Positions 1-11,238 of a stretch of 64,000 bases of DNA are shown piece by piece (position 1 is the first letter of the stretch; each line of letters opens with the position of its first letter). The stretch is from NCBI GenBank assembly GCA_030295235.1, contig AP026125.1:620001-684000 (forward strand), written 5' to 3'. This stretch comes from Fistulifera solaris. Taxonomy: Eukaryota; Bacillariophyta; Bacillariophyceae; Naviculales; Stauroneidaceae. The notes beneath the pieces were generated by a model, which was not told the origin of the DNA, searched no databases, and saw nothing but the letters and a program-made list of their open reading frames with translations. The translations under genes and the position numbers were made by a program.

Positions 1-1310
1 GTTTACATCTCACAGAAATTATGTGCACGTTCAAGAAACGTTGCACCTCGTCATAATGGGTCATACAAGGATTTCCTGCTATTTCCCGAAAGTCTGGACA
101 AGGTTTATTCCAACAAACAACGCTTCTGTCTAAATTCCAGAAATTCTGGAAAACACCATCTCATCATACAGATATTCTGTGGATGGTCCGGAATTTCTGG
201 ACCAGGTGTTTTCATCTCACAGAATTTATGTGGACGTTCAAGAAACGTTGCACATTTCAAAAAACAGCGTTTCTGTCTAAATTCCAGAAATTCTGGAAAC
301 GGCCGTCTCATCATACAGAAATTCTGTGGATGGTCCAGAATTTCTGGACCAGGTGTTTTCATCTCACAGAAATTATGTGCACGTTAAAGAAACGTTGCAC
401 CTCGTTATAGTGAGTGATACAAGGATTATTCCCTGCTATTTCCCGAAAGTCTGGACACGGTATTTTTCAACAAACAGCGTTTCTGTGTAAATTCCAGATA
501 TTCTGGAAAACGCGATCTCATCATACAGAATTTCTGGACCAAGTGTTTTCATCTCACAGAAATGTGTGCACATTCAAAATACTTTGTATATTGTCGTCAT
601 GGATCATACAATGAGTCCGTATTGTTTCCAGAGAGTCTAAACACGGTATTTTTCAACATACAGCGTTTCTGTGTAAATTCCAGATATTCTGGAAACCGCG
701 ATCTCATCATACAGAAATTCTGTGTGAAGGTCCAGAAATTCTGGACCAAGTGTTTTCACCTCACAGAAATGTGTGCACATTCAAAATACTTTGTATATCG
801 TCGTCATGGATCATGCAATGAGTCCGTATTGTTTCCAGAGAGTCTAAACACGGTATTTTTCAACAAACAGCGTTTCTGTGCGAATTCCAGATATTCTGGA
901 AAACGCGATCTTTTCATACAGAAATTCTGTTTGAAGTGTTTTCATCTCACAGAAATTGTGTGCACGATCCAAATACTTTGTAAATCGTCGTCATGGATCA
1001 TACAATGAGTCCGTATTGTTGCCAGAGTGTCTAATTACGGTATTTTTCAACAAAAGCGTTTCTGTGCGAATTCCAGATATTCTGGAAAACGCGATCTCAT
1101 CATAATGAAATTCTGTTTGATGGTCCAGAAATTCTGGACCAAGTGTTTTCATATGTACTACGTACCTCGTTGTTATGGATCGTACCTGGTACAGTACCAG
1201 GTATAAGGGTTCTGTGCTAGTTTTTCAGAAAGTCTGGAGACGGTGTTTTTCAGCAAACAGCGTTCTTGTGTACATTCCAGAAATTCTGAAAACCGCGATG
1301 GACCTTTTCC
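1..1310. repeat. minisatellite with palindromic AGAAATTCTGG core
   Basis: At least seven imperfect copies of a unit of about 146-211 bases follow one another; the TTCTGTG(T/C) landmark recurs near 124, 270, 481, 667, 874, 1060 and 1264. Each unit carries one or two inverted repeats of the type TCCAGAAATTCTGGA or GGTCCAGAA-T-TTCTGGACC (near 333-351). Several short open frames run through it on the plus strand because the unit has few stops; they change frame from unit to unit and look non-coding. A near-perfect palindrome of 10-base arms, TACCTGGTAC/GTACCAGGTA, lies at 1183-1203 inside the last degenerate unit. The array starts before the window edge. Confidence 0.85.
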
Positions 1311-1406
1311 GTCTTGTAGGCGTGAGCCCCTCGCAAATATCGCAACATCGACATCACCATTGTTTATACTTGTCTCAGCTTGTTTTTCATATGATCAGAA
1401 AATAGC

Positions 1407-3408
1407 ATGTTCGCACCGCGGCAAATCTCTGTACGAAGACAACACTTTGCAAGTCTTCAATGGCGCTTATTCTCGTCGTTTCGCGTCTATCCGGCAGTGG
1501 AGGCGGCTTTGAAGGAAGGCCGACCCGTCGTGGCGTTGGAATCTACCATTGTAGCGCATGGCATGCCCTTTCCGCAGAATCTGGAACTCAGCCAAAAACT
1601 AGCATCCATATTACGCGCAAAAGGTGTGGAGCCGGCCACCATAGCATTGCACAAGGGAGATATCAAAATTGGCTTACATCCGGACGAATTGCACGAGCTG
1701 GCTGAATCGGGCGACGCTGTGAAATGCACGACGCGACAACTCGGACTGTTCTTAGCGAACCAAAAAGGTCCTTCCTGGGGAGCAACGACGGTAGCTTCAA
1801 CTATGTTTTTAGCGCATCAAGCAGGAATACAAACATTTGTGACGGGAGGAATCGGGGGAGTGCATCGGTACGGACAAGACACACTGGATATTTCGGCCGA
1901 TCTACTCGAGCTATCACGGACGCCTGTAGTAGTTGTATCGGCAGGCATTAAATCCATTCTCGATATTTCCAGAACTTTAGAAGTTCTGGAAACCTACTCA
2001 GTCCCTGTGGTGACATATCAGAGCGATGAATTCCCTGCCTTTTTCTCTCCTCATTCCGGTGTTGCCACTCCTGCTCGTTGTGATACTGCTGCAGAAATTG
2101 CCGCGGCTTTTTCATTCAATCAGGAGACATTTGGTTTGAGGAGTGGGATGCTAGTCGCTGTTCCCAATTCTAGTCCGGCTGGAGAAGCGGTGGAAGCGGC
2201 TATACAAAGTGCGCTGGCAGAAGCAGTCGATCAGAATATTTTTGGACCGGCTGTCACTCCTTTCATCTTGAAACGAGTAGCGCAAATGACAGCTGGCGAA
2301 AGTTTACGAAGTAATATGGCATTGGTGGAAAACAATGCTTCTGTTGGTGCCGATATAGCAATCGAGCTTGCTCAGCAGAAAGGGGGGGAAAGTAAAAGGG
2401 CCATCAATAGCTCACAAGAAACAACGATCACGAGTTGTTGTTATGGGTGGATCGGTGCTGGACTACATAGCGAAGCCCACCAATGATCTCATCATCGGAA
2501 CGTCGAATGCTACGCTTACTACGGAATCGGATGGAGGGGTGGCGCGAAATATTGCAGAAACCTTGGGGCGCTTGGGGTCGCGACCGACTCTCTACACGGC
2601 TGTTGGTGCTGATGCAAGAGGCAGTGCAATGCTTTCTCGTCTCAGAGAGAATAACTGCGAGGTTGTTGTTTCTCCAGCGAAGGCAGACGATCGAACACCG
2701 ACTTATCTTGCTGTTCTCAATCGCGATGGGGATTTGCACGTTGCTTGTGCCGATATGGACGCTATGAAAAGAATTGAGCCTCTGGATCAATCAGCAATGG
2801 AGGGAGTCGAGATTTTGATATTAGACTCAAACCCGCCATTGAATGTACTACAAAGGACTGCACGACTGGCATTTGAGTCGGGGGTAAAGGTGCTTTGGGA
2901 ACCGACGAGCGTCCCCAAGGCCAGCATTCTATCTCAGGAAGATAAGTTTATATCTTGCCTATCGTATGCTACACCCAATTTAGACGAGCTTCTTGCAATG
3001 GATACAGGTGATGCAAATCCGGAAAAAAGTAGAGTTTGTGAGGCGTTTTCAAAGAAACTTACGTCGAAAGAAGTACTTCCACTTTTGTCGGAAATAATGT
3101 TTCGTGTTGTGAACCGGATGGATATTGGGGCATGTCTGCTTGTAACACTCGGCAGAAATGGTATTGCAATGGTTGAACGGTCGAGACACGGCAGAAATCC
3201 CGAATTCTCTCATTTCTTGGCTGATAATATAGTAGTGGCCAACGCCACAGGCGCTGGTGATTCGTTGACAGGTGCCTTTGTTCATGCAATCCTTCTTGGG
3301 AAGACACCAGAAGAAGCTGTCAGGTTTGGAGTCCAAGCTGCTAGACTGAGTTTGGAATGTTCAGGCGCTGCTGTGTCTCCGGAAGTCAGCCAGCTAATCA
3401 TTCGGTGA
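1407..3408 (+). CDS. bifunctional pseudouridine-5'-phosphate glycosidase / PfkB-type pseudouridine kinase
   Basis: The first half (1407 to about 2385) is an IndA/PsuG-type glycosidase: VVALESTIVAHGMP, the ALHKGDIKIGL segment, TVASTM and TGGIGGVHR are family landmarks. The second half (about 2425-3408) is a PfkB/ribokinase-fold kinase with RVVVMGGSVLDYIAKP near its start and the ATP/anion-hole motif ATGAGDSLTGAF near 3243-3280. Together they would phosphorylate pseudouridine and cleave pseudouridine 5'-phosphate to uracil plus ribose 5-phosphate. Fusions in this order are known in fungi and other eukaryotes. The two halves lie in different frames; the shift falls at a G7 run (2382-2388), where one G too many explains it, and the second half has no good ATG of its own. 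The N-terminal 30 residues are basic and Ser/Phe-rich, which may be a mitochondrial targeting sequence (inference). Confidence 0.85.
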
Positions 3409-3828
3409 TTCTGTCGATTGCATGTACTGCATAGTCTCTGAAATTGTTCGTAACAAGTAGGTGGCAGTGTTTGATGTGCTTAGTAATTTGACATGGCATT
3501 TTGCAGCAAACTGGATTTTAAAAGCTTTAGGAGCTTCAGTCTCGTTTCCAGGATCAATCCCGAATAATCATCCCGGGCCGGTCTTGTGTCTTGTGAAGGC
3601 GCAAATTCTTATGCCAGTGACCGATGACCGTGACATCATTATTTGTCTGTACGAGCAAGAGTACAAAGTACATAGTATGACGTATGAAGTAGTGTTAGGC
3701 TTGGAAATGGACTTATGCGCAAATGAGGTGCGCGCTAGGAAGCAACCATACAAATAAGTAAGGGATACTGAGTGAGAGATAGTGGACTTGATATTATTTT
3801 CTGCCTCGTCCGTTCTAAACGAAAATGT
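3409..3828. other. intergenic, no gene seen
   Basis: Between two same-strand genes. An open frame of about 98 codons (3461-3757) lacks an ATG at its 5' end and resembles nothing I know; I treat it as chance. No repeat recognised. Confidence 0.5.
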
Positions 3829-4794
3829 ATGACTAACCGACGAAAATCTAAGCCCTCACGTTTTGTAAACCAGTTGGCGCACCTCAACGAACGGCAACGT
3901 TCAATCGATTGCCCACGACAATTCAACGCATTCTCACATTATTTTGCAAGAGACGGGCTGAACGGCAACAACGCAATGAACGATACTTATTCGTCGAATG
4001 TGAGTGATAGGGAGAGAAATGGCATGCATTCTGTCACAATGAGACAACACGACGGTGTCATGAAGTCTAACAACAAACACGCGATCGGCCTCATCGATGA
4101 TCGCACAAGTTCCGATGAATCATCGGACGCCTCAAGTTCATGTGAATTGGTTGAGTCCAGGAATGATGGCCCCGTTAAAGCTAGTTTCGTCCATACGTAC
4201 AGGAAGCCCTGCATGCCTAGCCGCACGTCGTACGTCGCTATGGATTGCGAGATGGTCTCCACCACTTGTGGGTTGGAGGTTGCTCGCGTTGTTCTCGTCG
4301 ACTGGAAAGGACGTACGGTCTTGGACACCTTTGTGAAGCCAACATATCCTGTTACAGACTATTTGACCTTTATCTCTGGGATCGTGGAAGCTGACCTCAA
4401 AGAAGCCCCTGGCTTTGCGGACGTTCGAAACGATGTAAGAAACGCCATTTATGGCAAAATATTGGTGGGACACGGCTTAGAAAATGACCTAGCGGCTTTA
4501 CAGCTGCAGCATCCGTGGTGGTTGACTCGAGATACCGCGTACTACCAGCCATTTATGCAACGGCGCGAATGCAACGGTGAGGCCATCTACGTTCCTCGCA
4601 GGCTAAAAGATTTGTGCAAAGAAAAATTGAACAAAGATATTCAGCATGTAGGAAAAGCTCATTGTCCTGCGGAAGATGCTCAATCTGCCTTGGATTTATA
4701 TAAAACACATCGCCCGAGATGGGAAAGGTGTGTCACCGTCACGATTCGGAATCAGCGGAGATTTGCACGTCAACAAGATCCTTATTCTTATTGA
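3829..4794 (+). CDS. REX4/ISG20-like DEDDh 3'-5' exonuclease
   Basis: The predicted protein has 321 residues. The exonuclease domain occupies roughly residues 130-310. YVAMDCEMV supplies the first D and E, VGHGLENDLAAL the second D, and HCPAEDAQSALDLY the H and last D of the DEDDh set. FVKPTYPVTDY and SGI near the middle match the REXO4/ISG20 group, whose members trim rRNA precursors or other RNA in the nucleus. The first 120 residues are hydrophilic and Ser/Arg/Asp-rich with no domain I recognise. I chose the ATG at 3829; the frame extends further upstream but only with non-ATG codons. No intron and no frame break is visible. A second, larger nuclease of the same superfamily lies at the far end of the window (61047-62753). 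Confidence 0.85.
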   Translation: MTNRRKSKPSRFVNQLAHLNERQRSIDCPRQFNAFSHYFARDGLNGNNAMNDTYSSNVSDRERNGMHSVTMRQHDGVMKSNNKHAIGLIDDRTSSDESSDASSSCELVESRNDGPVKASFVHTYRKPCMPSRTSYVAMDCEMVSTTCGLEVARVVLVDWKGRTVLDTFVKPTYPVTDYLTFISGIVEADLKEAPGFADVRNDVRNAIYGKILVGHGLENDLAALQLQHPWWLTRDTAYYQPFMQRRECNGEAIYVPRRLKDLCKEKLNKDIQHVGKAHCPAEDAQSALDLYKTHRPRWERCVTVTIRNQRRFARQQDPYSY

Positions 4795-4966
4795 AAGTAG
4801 CTCCGCTGAAAAGCTAACATATATATTACACGTTAACTAAATTTTTACTTTTGTAGACAAGCTTTTTTACAGCACAGTGGCATACGTTTCTTAATCACAG
4901 TGTCTAATTGTTATCACTATTCAAAAGGAAAGACCCAGCAAAATTTATCATCAGGAAAATCGGAAT

Positions 4967-5680
4967 CTACTTTCCATCCATCTCTCTTGCCAATTCGTTC
5001 GGCTCAATATCTGATAACGAGCAGTTGAAGAGTTTTTGCAGGTTCGACCATCTAGATGGTGAAGCACCGTCAGCGTTCTGCTCCACTAACGGTCCCCCAA
5101 ATTCAACCTTCCAAACATCGCAGTTCCCAAACTTGAAATCCAGATGCAGCAGCGCTTTGAAAAACTGGGAATGTCCTACTAGAACAATCTTGGATTCGGA
5201 TTGTTGTTCTAACCATGTTTCAAAGTCACGTAATCTTTGTACAAACGATGAATAGCGGATAGTCCATTCCGCTGGTGTTTTCTCTAATAATAAGTCAAGT
5301 TCGAGCACTCTTTGTACGGGCGCGACCTTCGAATCCGGTGCGGCACAGCCCAACATTCCCAGGGAGGTTTCCTTGGCGCGCAAGAGGGGAGAATGTACAA
5401 CCATTTCGATTTGTTCGGTTTCCAAAAAGTTAGCAGCCTTTAACGCCTCCGCCATTTCGTTGATTTGTGATTTGCCGACCGGAGACACGTTCGAATCGAT
5501 CTGTGCGGGAATGTTGATGAGTTCCATGCCCGCATAGATATCTGACGATTTGGGTAAGGTCAACTTAAACAAGTCTTTGATCGCGGTTTTGGCGGAGGCG
5601 AGTCGGCGATTTTCTTCGGATTGGGCGTGACGGATCAAATAGATCGTCTTGGTTTGTTGTTGCGTTATAGAAGAAGTCAT
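4967..5680 (-). CDS. histidine phosphatase (phosphoglycerate mutase-like) family protein
   Basis: The 237-residue protein carries the phosphohistidine motif LIRHAQSEEN at residues 15-24, SPLLRAKET near the middle and the second catalytic histidine in VLVGHSQFFKAL. This layout defines the branch-1 histidine phosphatase superfamily; the enzyme transfers or removes phosphate through a phospho-His intermediate. The substrate cannot be told from sequence. There is no signal peptide, so it is probably cytosolic. The gene is convergent with the exonuclease upstream, with about 170 bases between the two stops, and divergent from the cyclin gene, with which it shares a 391-base promoter region. Confidence 0.85.
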   Translation of the reverse strand: MTSSITQQQTKTIYLIRHAQSEENRRLASAKTAIKDLFKLTLPKSSDIYAGMELINIPAQIDSNVSPVGKSQINEMAEALKAANFLETEQIEMVVHSPLLRAKETSLGMLGCAAPDSKVAPVQRVLELDLLLEKTPAEWTIRYSSFVQRLRDFETWLEQQSESKIVLVGHSQFFKALLHLDFKFGNCDVWKVEFGGPLVEQNADGASPSRWSNLQKLFNCSLSDIEPNELAREMDGK

Positions 5681-6071
5681 AGTCGAGAGAGGTATTATTT
5701 GATACGGAGTAATAAAGATAACAAACGATTATGTCTCATGTAACTTTACGTCGATTGACTTTTGCGCTTTCCGCCTTTCGCGAGATGGGAAAAAATGCCC
5801 GCAGAAAAAGTCGCGACGTCGCGACCAATGACAAGTGACGTATGATTCATGACTGCACATGTTCCGAAACACACGTCAAGTTCTTCAACGGCTGCTGGCG
5901 TGCGCGGCGTGCGTGGACGGACGACGGCCGTTCGTTTCACGAAACTGCAAAATTTTTTTTGCCCTCCATTGGAACAATCGAATTTCGACGTCAAGGAACA
6001 CGATGTAGATTGTGGCATCATTCAATAATTCACTCATGTAAAACTCTCACGCAACCGTTTGTTTTCACGTC
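5681..6071. promoter_or_regulatory. shared divergent promoter region
   Basis: This 391-base spacer separates two divergent start codons. It contains one copy of the recurrent 9-mer TACGGAGTA (5703-5711). GTGACGTATGA near 5833 includes the CRE-like core TGACGT. No TATA-like box is obvious. Its regulatory role is inferred only from position. Confidence 0.45.
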
Positions 6072-7578
6072 ATGGATAGATCACCTGGAGCTTCTACGAC
6101 ATTAGAAAGCGTTAGCTCGTCGCACACGAGTTCACGTGTACCTGTTATGTATAGTGCAATAGGATCGTTAGAAGATCCTGCATCACGGTCTCTTCCGAAA
6201 CAAAGAAATCATGCAAATAAAAATGATTCTTCGTTTCAGCTCCCTTCCGATGTCATGCTGCCGCCTCCTAATTTAATATATCAGCACTCCTTGAAAGAAG
6301 GAGATTCATTGCAGCAGATCAGCGAACAACAGCCTCTGGTGGGTGTGCTCACCACCAGTGCCAAACAATCCAGTTTGTCGGCGAAAATGACAGCTCTGGA
6401 AAATGAATCGCTGACTCGCCGAGCGCTTCATGAGGATCCAAATCGATCATTGAACGGAGGAGGTGATTCCATTTCCACCATCGATACAACGTCACAAAAC
6501 GGTGTTCTCCGTTCCAGCTTGCGGCCCAATTCTCGGAAGGAAGATACCGAACAGTGGAACCGGAAGAAAGTTACCATTGCCGACGGTCCTTCGGCCGCAA
6601 AAAAGAAAAAGAAACAACGACCCGTGGAGATGTTTCGACCTTCGTCTGATGCTTACACGCCCCGGATGGGAAAGAAAGATTTAAAATACAAACCGGCGGA
6701 GATGCGGACGCCGGTACAGAAAATAGCATCGCCCATGGGCACATTAAGCCGGCCTAATTTTCGTGATGCGCTACGAAGAGTGGCTATGATCATTCATCAA
6801 CATATTGTTAAGATTGAGCGACGCTTTGAACAGAAACAAGAGAGCCATCGAAACCATCCGCGAGACGATAGTCTTTTTCTGACATCCATGCGTGATGCGT
6901 TTTCCGAAGATTGCTTCATATCTCCTAAGTACAAGTTGACTATGGTTCGCGTCCCTATGGCAATACCGAGTACTGTCTTTGGATTGAAGCGCATTCGTCC
7001 ACGATACGAGATTCCCTCGGAGAAGGAAATATTTGATTTTGCTCACCAGTTGTTTGATTCGGTTCATCTTTCTTCTGAATGTTCGATTGTTTGTCTCATT
7101 TATATGGAACGATTGATGGAACATGCCAAGGTGCCATTGTTGGCGTGCTCGTGGCGGCCCATATTCATGTGCGGATTGTTACTGGCGTCAAAAGTGTGGC
7201 AGGATCTTAGTTCGTGGAATATTGAGTTTGCGAGCGTGTATCCCCAATATCCGCTCGATGCGATCAATCGGTTGGAGGTGAGTCGGGTTGTTGATGCTCT
7301 CGAGTGTGTTTGATTCCTTGGCGAATCACTCAACATGGACTGCTTTCCAGCTCCAGTTCCTTCGAATGGTCAAGTGGGATCTGTACATTTCTAGCAGCTT
7401 GTACGCGAAGTACTATTTTGCCCTGCGATCTGTCGTGGAAAAGCCCGGTTTTCGTAATCGATATAACCGCATGGTGGCTGGAGTAGACAATGTGCAAGCT
7501 TCGGAAGCTCGTAAAATTGAAGAAAGAAGTACACAGGTGAAAGAAGAGGCACTTTTGCAGTTGAGTCGATCCATGTAA
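6072..7578 (+). CDS. cyclin Y-like (Pho80-type) cyclin
   Basis: Two exons, 6072-7277 and 7351-7578, are joined by a 73-nt phase-0 intron (gtgagt...ccag). The cyclin box starts near residue 230. VPLLACSWRPIFMCGLLLASKVWQD and, across the splice, WNIEFAS...LQFLRMVKWDLYISSSLYAKYYF... follow the human CCNY pattern closely (in short segments LLASKVW, WN, FL, VYAKYYF-like). Cyclin Y partners PCTAIRE-class CDKs and is usually membrane-tethered through N-terminal myristoylation; here the start is MDRSPGAS, with no MG, so that mode is not supported. The N-terminal 220 residues are low-complexity with a basic KKKKKQR patch. The splice is supported because it restores the family motif exactly at the junction. 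Confidence 0.85.
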
Positions 7579-8031
7579 TTGTTAAAAATAGAAAATATTT
7601 TTCTTACAATGAATTTAACACATGCCAAGTGGTTAGTCACGCGGTAAAGAGACTTTCCTTATCCTTAGCAACGTTGTCCTATTCCTATCCTTAGTTGTTT
7701 ATCTTCTATCCGGTTGTCTGTCGTCAACCGTAGATGGCGTCAGATTGTCTGCGTTGTCCGTTGACCGATGCGAAAATACCGAGTGTTCTGCAGAACAATA
7801 GAAAGTCGGAGGAAAGCAGAAACTCTTTCGCCAGATACTATATAACTGATACTAAACTCTAAAATATTCAGAAATAGAAGATCCAGTTTCTGACACTCTA
7901 CTTGAATACGCCTCAGCAAGCAAAATGCCCAACTGCAAAACCCATGAACCGAACTTTTACACACAACAGCAACAACAACAAACAATACCCTCTATTTCAT
8001 TGTTAGAAGTAACAAGCATTTAAAAGAAACA
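7579..8031. other. intergenic, no gene seen
   Basis: Spacer of 453 bases before the kinase gene. It holds only a short CAA-rich tract just upstream of the start (about 7966-7984). Nothing else recognised. Confidence 0.5.
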
Positions 8032-9659
8032 ATGGTGCTTCAAGAATTCCCCGCCTGTTCAGACCCTTCGTGCGACGTGGATGAATCAGAGAAACAGAAT
8101 TATGCTTCCAAGCCTAGCTGCGAGCTGACAGAAAAGTGTGTGAATGCTTGCGCCGTCTACGGCCGCGTTTGCCCTTGTGCGGCGCGGATTGCATCTCATG
8201 CCGCATGTGATGCCATGCAGAAATTAATCGATGGGAGCCATTTCTTTCCTAAGGAAAAACCAAGTTTTCCTTATTTGAACGCTGATGATGTTGTGATAAA
8301 AGAGAAGCTCGGAGAAGGCGGATATAGCGTAGTTCACAGCTGCGTTGTGACTGCCGGGGAAGAAGCAGGCCAAGAGTTTGCAATCAAGTATCTGAAGCGT
8401 AAAGCTATGGTTGATCTTCATCAGTTCAAACACGGAGCTGCTGACATTGCTGTCGAGGCGTTGTAAGTGTGCGATTGCTTTCCATTCTGACCTTCGCCGT
8501 TCTATGTCGGTCACACTGACACCTTTTTCCGCTTTACTATCCATCAGTTTCTTGCACAATTTGAATCACCCGCATATTGTTAAACTACACGGAGTAACAG
8601 CAGGATCTATTGAAACGAATGTTGCCACGGGCAAAGAATGCGGATTTTTCATCGTCGTGGATAGGCTTGTTGAGACTCTGGAACATCGCATCGAAGTTTG
8701 GCATAAAGAAAAGGAAGAAAACCAGAAAGATGGTTTCATGACCCGAATTTCACATGAGCGTCGAATGTTGAAGCGTACGGAACTGATGCAGAAAATCCGA
8801 ATAGCTTATGAAATCGCTGACGCGATGGAGTATCTCCATGCTGCAAATATCATTTATCGCGACTTGAAGCCGGGTACGTAATTGTTTGTTGATTGTCGCT
8901 GCGCATAACTACTGGGTTCTTACGCAAGTCTTTGATGCGAAAGATAATCTTGGATTTGACCAAGATGGAGTTTTGAAAGCTTTTGACTTTGGACTAGCAA
9001 AAGAACTACGGCCCGAAGATGTCAAGGAAGATGGGCGCTACGAATTAACCGGAAATACGGGTAGTAGACGATACATGGCCCCCGAAGTTGCGAAAGAATG
9101 TCGTTACGATAAATCGGTGGATGTATATTCGTTCGGAATTCTTCTCTGGGAGCTTTGTTCCACGGAAAAGCCGTTTTATGGATATTCGAGCAACAAGCAC
9201 ATGCAAAAAGTAGTTCTTGGAGGTGAACGACCCAAGATGGACGGCCAGCACACATCCGAGTGGCCGACGAATTTGAAATGGTTGATGAGTCGTTGCTGGT
9301 CCGCCTTTCCGGCCGCTCGACCCAGTTTTACTGACATAAAAGATGTATTGAGGGACATTCTTCATGAGAAGGATGCTATTCCTCCCAACTTGGCGATTCT
9401 CGACGAGGCAGAGCACTCCGAGGAACTCGTTGAAGAGCCAATAAAAGAGGGAGGTGGATTATTTGGCGGTCTTTTCCGCTCCCCACGCCTTCGAGGAAAG
9501 AGTGAAGGCAAACATGAGTCCGATATCCGGCCTTCTTTTCAAACATATCGCCTGTGGAAACAAAAAGCAGTAGGTCTAAGTCGTGGGGCTTCGTCCATAG
9601 AAGATAATTGGGTTAAAGAAGAAAAGTTATTTTGTTGTCGTAGCTTCTTGCTTTCCTAG
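8032..9659 (+). CDS. protein kinase (TKL/Raf-like), Cys-rich N-terminus
   Basis: Three exons (8032-8462, 8548-8873, 8944-9659) encode 490 residues. Kinase landmarks in order are LGEGGYSVVHS (glycine loop), EFAIKYLKRK (ATP-binding Lys), the helix-C Glu in VEAFFLHNL spanning intron 1, IIYRDLKPDNLGF (catalytic loop, spanning intron 2), FDFGLAKEL, the APE motif in SRRYMAPEV, and CWSAFPAARPSF near the end. The last is typical of tyrosine-kinase-like Ser/Thr kinases. The HRD histidine is Tyr, a tolerated variant. The first 70 residues hold about ten cysteines in pairs (ACSDPSC, CVNAC, CPC), which could bind metal or be lipidated. The 85- and 70-nt introns are chosen because they restore catalytic motifs in frame. 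The C-terminal tail is basic and unrecognised. Confidence 0.9.
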
Positions 9660-10131
9660 TACACGTGATAGGATATAATTGAGTCGGAAGAGAATCATGC
9701 GTACCTGGTATACCGTATCTCATAGTTTGCACCGGTTGGATATTACCAAGCGCCTGCTGAACGTACCTTAGTCCGGCAAAAGCATCAAGAGCAAAACCAT
9801 CAATGAAATCTCACTGTGCAATTGCGTGGTTTGAAACATGCATGGACTTGATAAGGCAGCAAACGGGACTGAATTTGATAGTTTGAATCGGGCTAAATTA
9901 ACACTTTAGGTGATAGTGGGCGCGATACCACGTCACCACGATACGACAGGCGCAAAACCGATAACCGATAACCGATAACCGATCGAGATGGTGTGAGATA
10001 AAGACGATGAACGTCATGCGATTGCCGCATGCATCCATGAATCTCCGAGAACTCTTTACGTTTCTATTGCACATAGTAAAGACCGAGATGGCTTTCGAAC
10101 ATCACGGTAATCATTAACGTTCTGTTCCATC
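9660..10131. other. intergenic with four tandem AACCGAT units
   Basis: No gene seen in 472 bases. Four perfect head-to-tail AACCGAT heptamers lie at 9956-9983. A TACCTGGTA 9-mer that recurs elsewhere in the window is at 9702-9710. Confidence 0.5.
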
Positions 10132-11238
10132 ATGATCTTTTCTTCGCTCATTGGCTTGCTGCTTCTTTTACCACAAAGTTTTGCTTTTGTTCCAAATTCC
10201 GTCGGACGTACTTTTCTTTCTCCAACCATCACATCCCTTGCCATGTCGGAGGAACGCTACACCATTGCCGATCAGCCGGCTCGCTTTGCCCGCGCGAAAC
10301 GCGAAAACAACCAACGTTACCTGGATATTACGACCGTCTATGATCCGTCTCTCCTCCAAGGCAAACGGGTTGCCGTCACCGGAGCGAACCGAGGGATCGG
10401 ATTGGCGTTGGCCAAGGAGTTGGCGGCGGCCGGTGCGAAAGTAATCGGGATTGTCCGATCATCGTCTCCCGAACTCGATGCTTTGAATCCGGAAGAAGTC
10501 GTTACCGGAATTGATGTCACCGACGATGCCAAGTGTGCGGCACTAAGCAGTCAAATCAAAGGCGGTGCCATTGATGTGGTAAGTGTCATGCCTGCCGAGT
10601 CTTGAAAGTGTTTTTCGACTACAGTTTCTGACGACATGATCATTTTGCCTTTTGGTTGCTATTAGTTAATCAATAACGCAGGTTATTTCAAAGAAGAGGT
10701 GGAACGATTGGACACTCTTGACTTTCCGGATCAGCTCAAGACCATTGATATCTGCGCTTGTGGTCCTCTTCGTGTAGCGTCTTCTCTCATCAATGGAGGT
10801 CTCTTGAAGGAGGGATCCAAAATTGTCATGATCACGTCCCAAGGAGGTTCGGTCGGGTGGCGAGAGGTACAATGCCCCACGGGCGGCGATTACGGTCACC
10901 ATGTAAGTCGTATCATGCAGATTATCGCGTAGGTGTCGACGCGATTCACCGGTCTTTCTCACAGTCTTTCTTTCTGTCAGATGTCGAAAGCTGCCGCCAA
11001 CATGATGTCGGTTCTTTTGGCCAATGAAGTGAGGAGCAAGGGCATCGCCGTTGGTGTTTTCCATCCTGGTTTTAACAAGACCGAAATGACGGCGAAATAC
11101 AAGGAAATCTGGGAGATCGAAGGAGCTGTGGATCCGTCCGTGGGCGCCAAACGAGTGCTTCACGAAACGAACCAGCTCTCGATGGAGACGTCGGGCAAGT
11201 TCATCAACTGTGAAGATGGACTCGAAATTCCTTGGTAA
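10132..11238 (+). CDS. short-chain dehydrogenase/reductase, secretory or plastid-targeted
   Basis: Three exons (10132-10578, 10666-10902, 10981-11238) with phase-0 introns of 87 and 78 nt encode 313 residues. The N-terminus is a signal peptide-like stretch (MIFSSLIGLLLLLPQSFAFVP) whose FAFVP end resembles the diatom plastid A|F motif. The Rossmann motif is VAVTGANRGIGLALAKEL, followed by INNAG for the adenine-ring/central strand. The active-site region reads GGDYGHHMSKAAANM: the Lys is present, but the residue four before it, normally Tyr, is His. A Tyr sits two positions further upstream. The Ser of the triad is probably in MITSQGGSVGW. Substrate unknown. An alternative start at the Met of SEERYTIADQ (about 10243) would drop the targeting peptide. 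Confidence 0.85.

Noticed and set aside
183-1405. Several plus-strand open frames in the first 1.4 kb
   Set aside because: They run through the minisatellite, switch frame between units and show no conserved protein features.
3461-3757. Open frame of 98 codons between the pseudouridine enzyme and the exonuclease
   Set aside because: No ATG at its beginning, no recognisable motif and no splice link to a neighbour.
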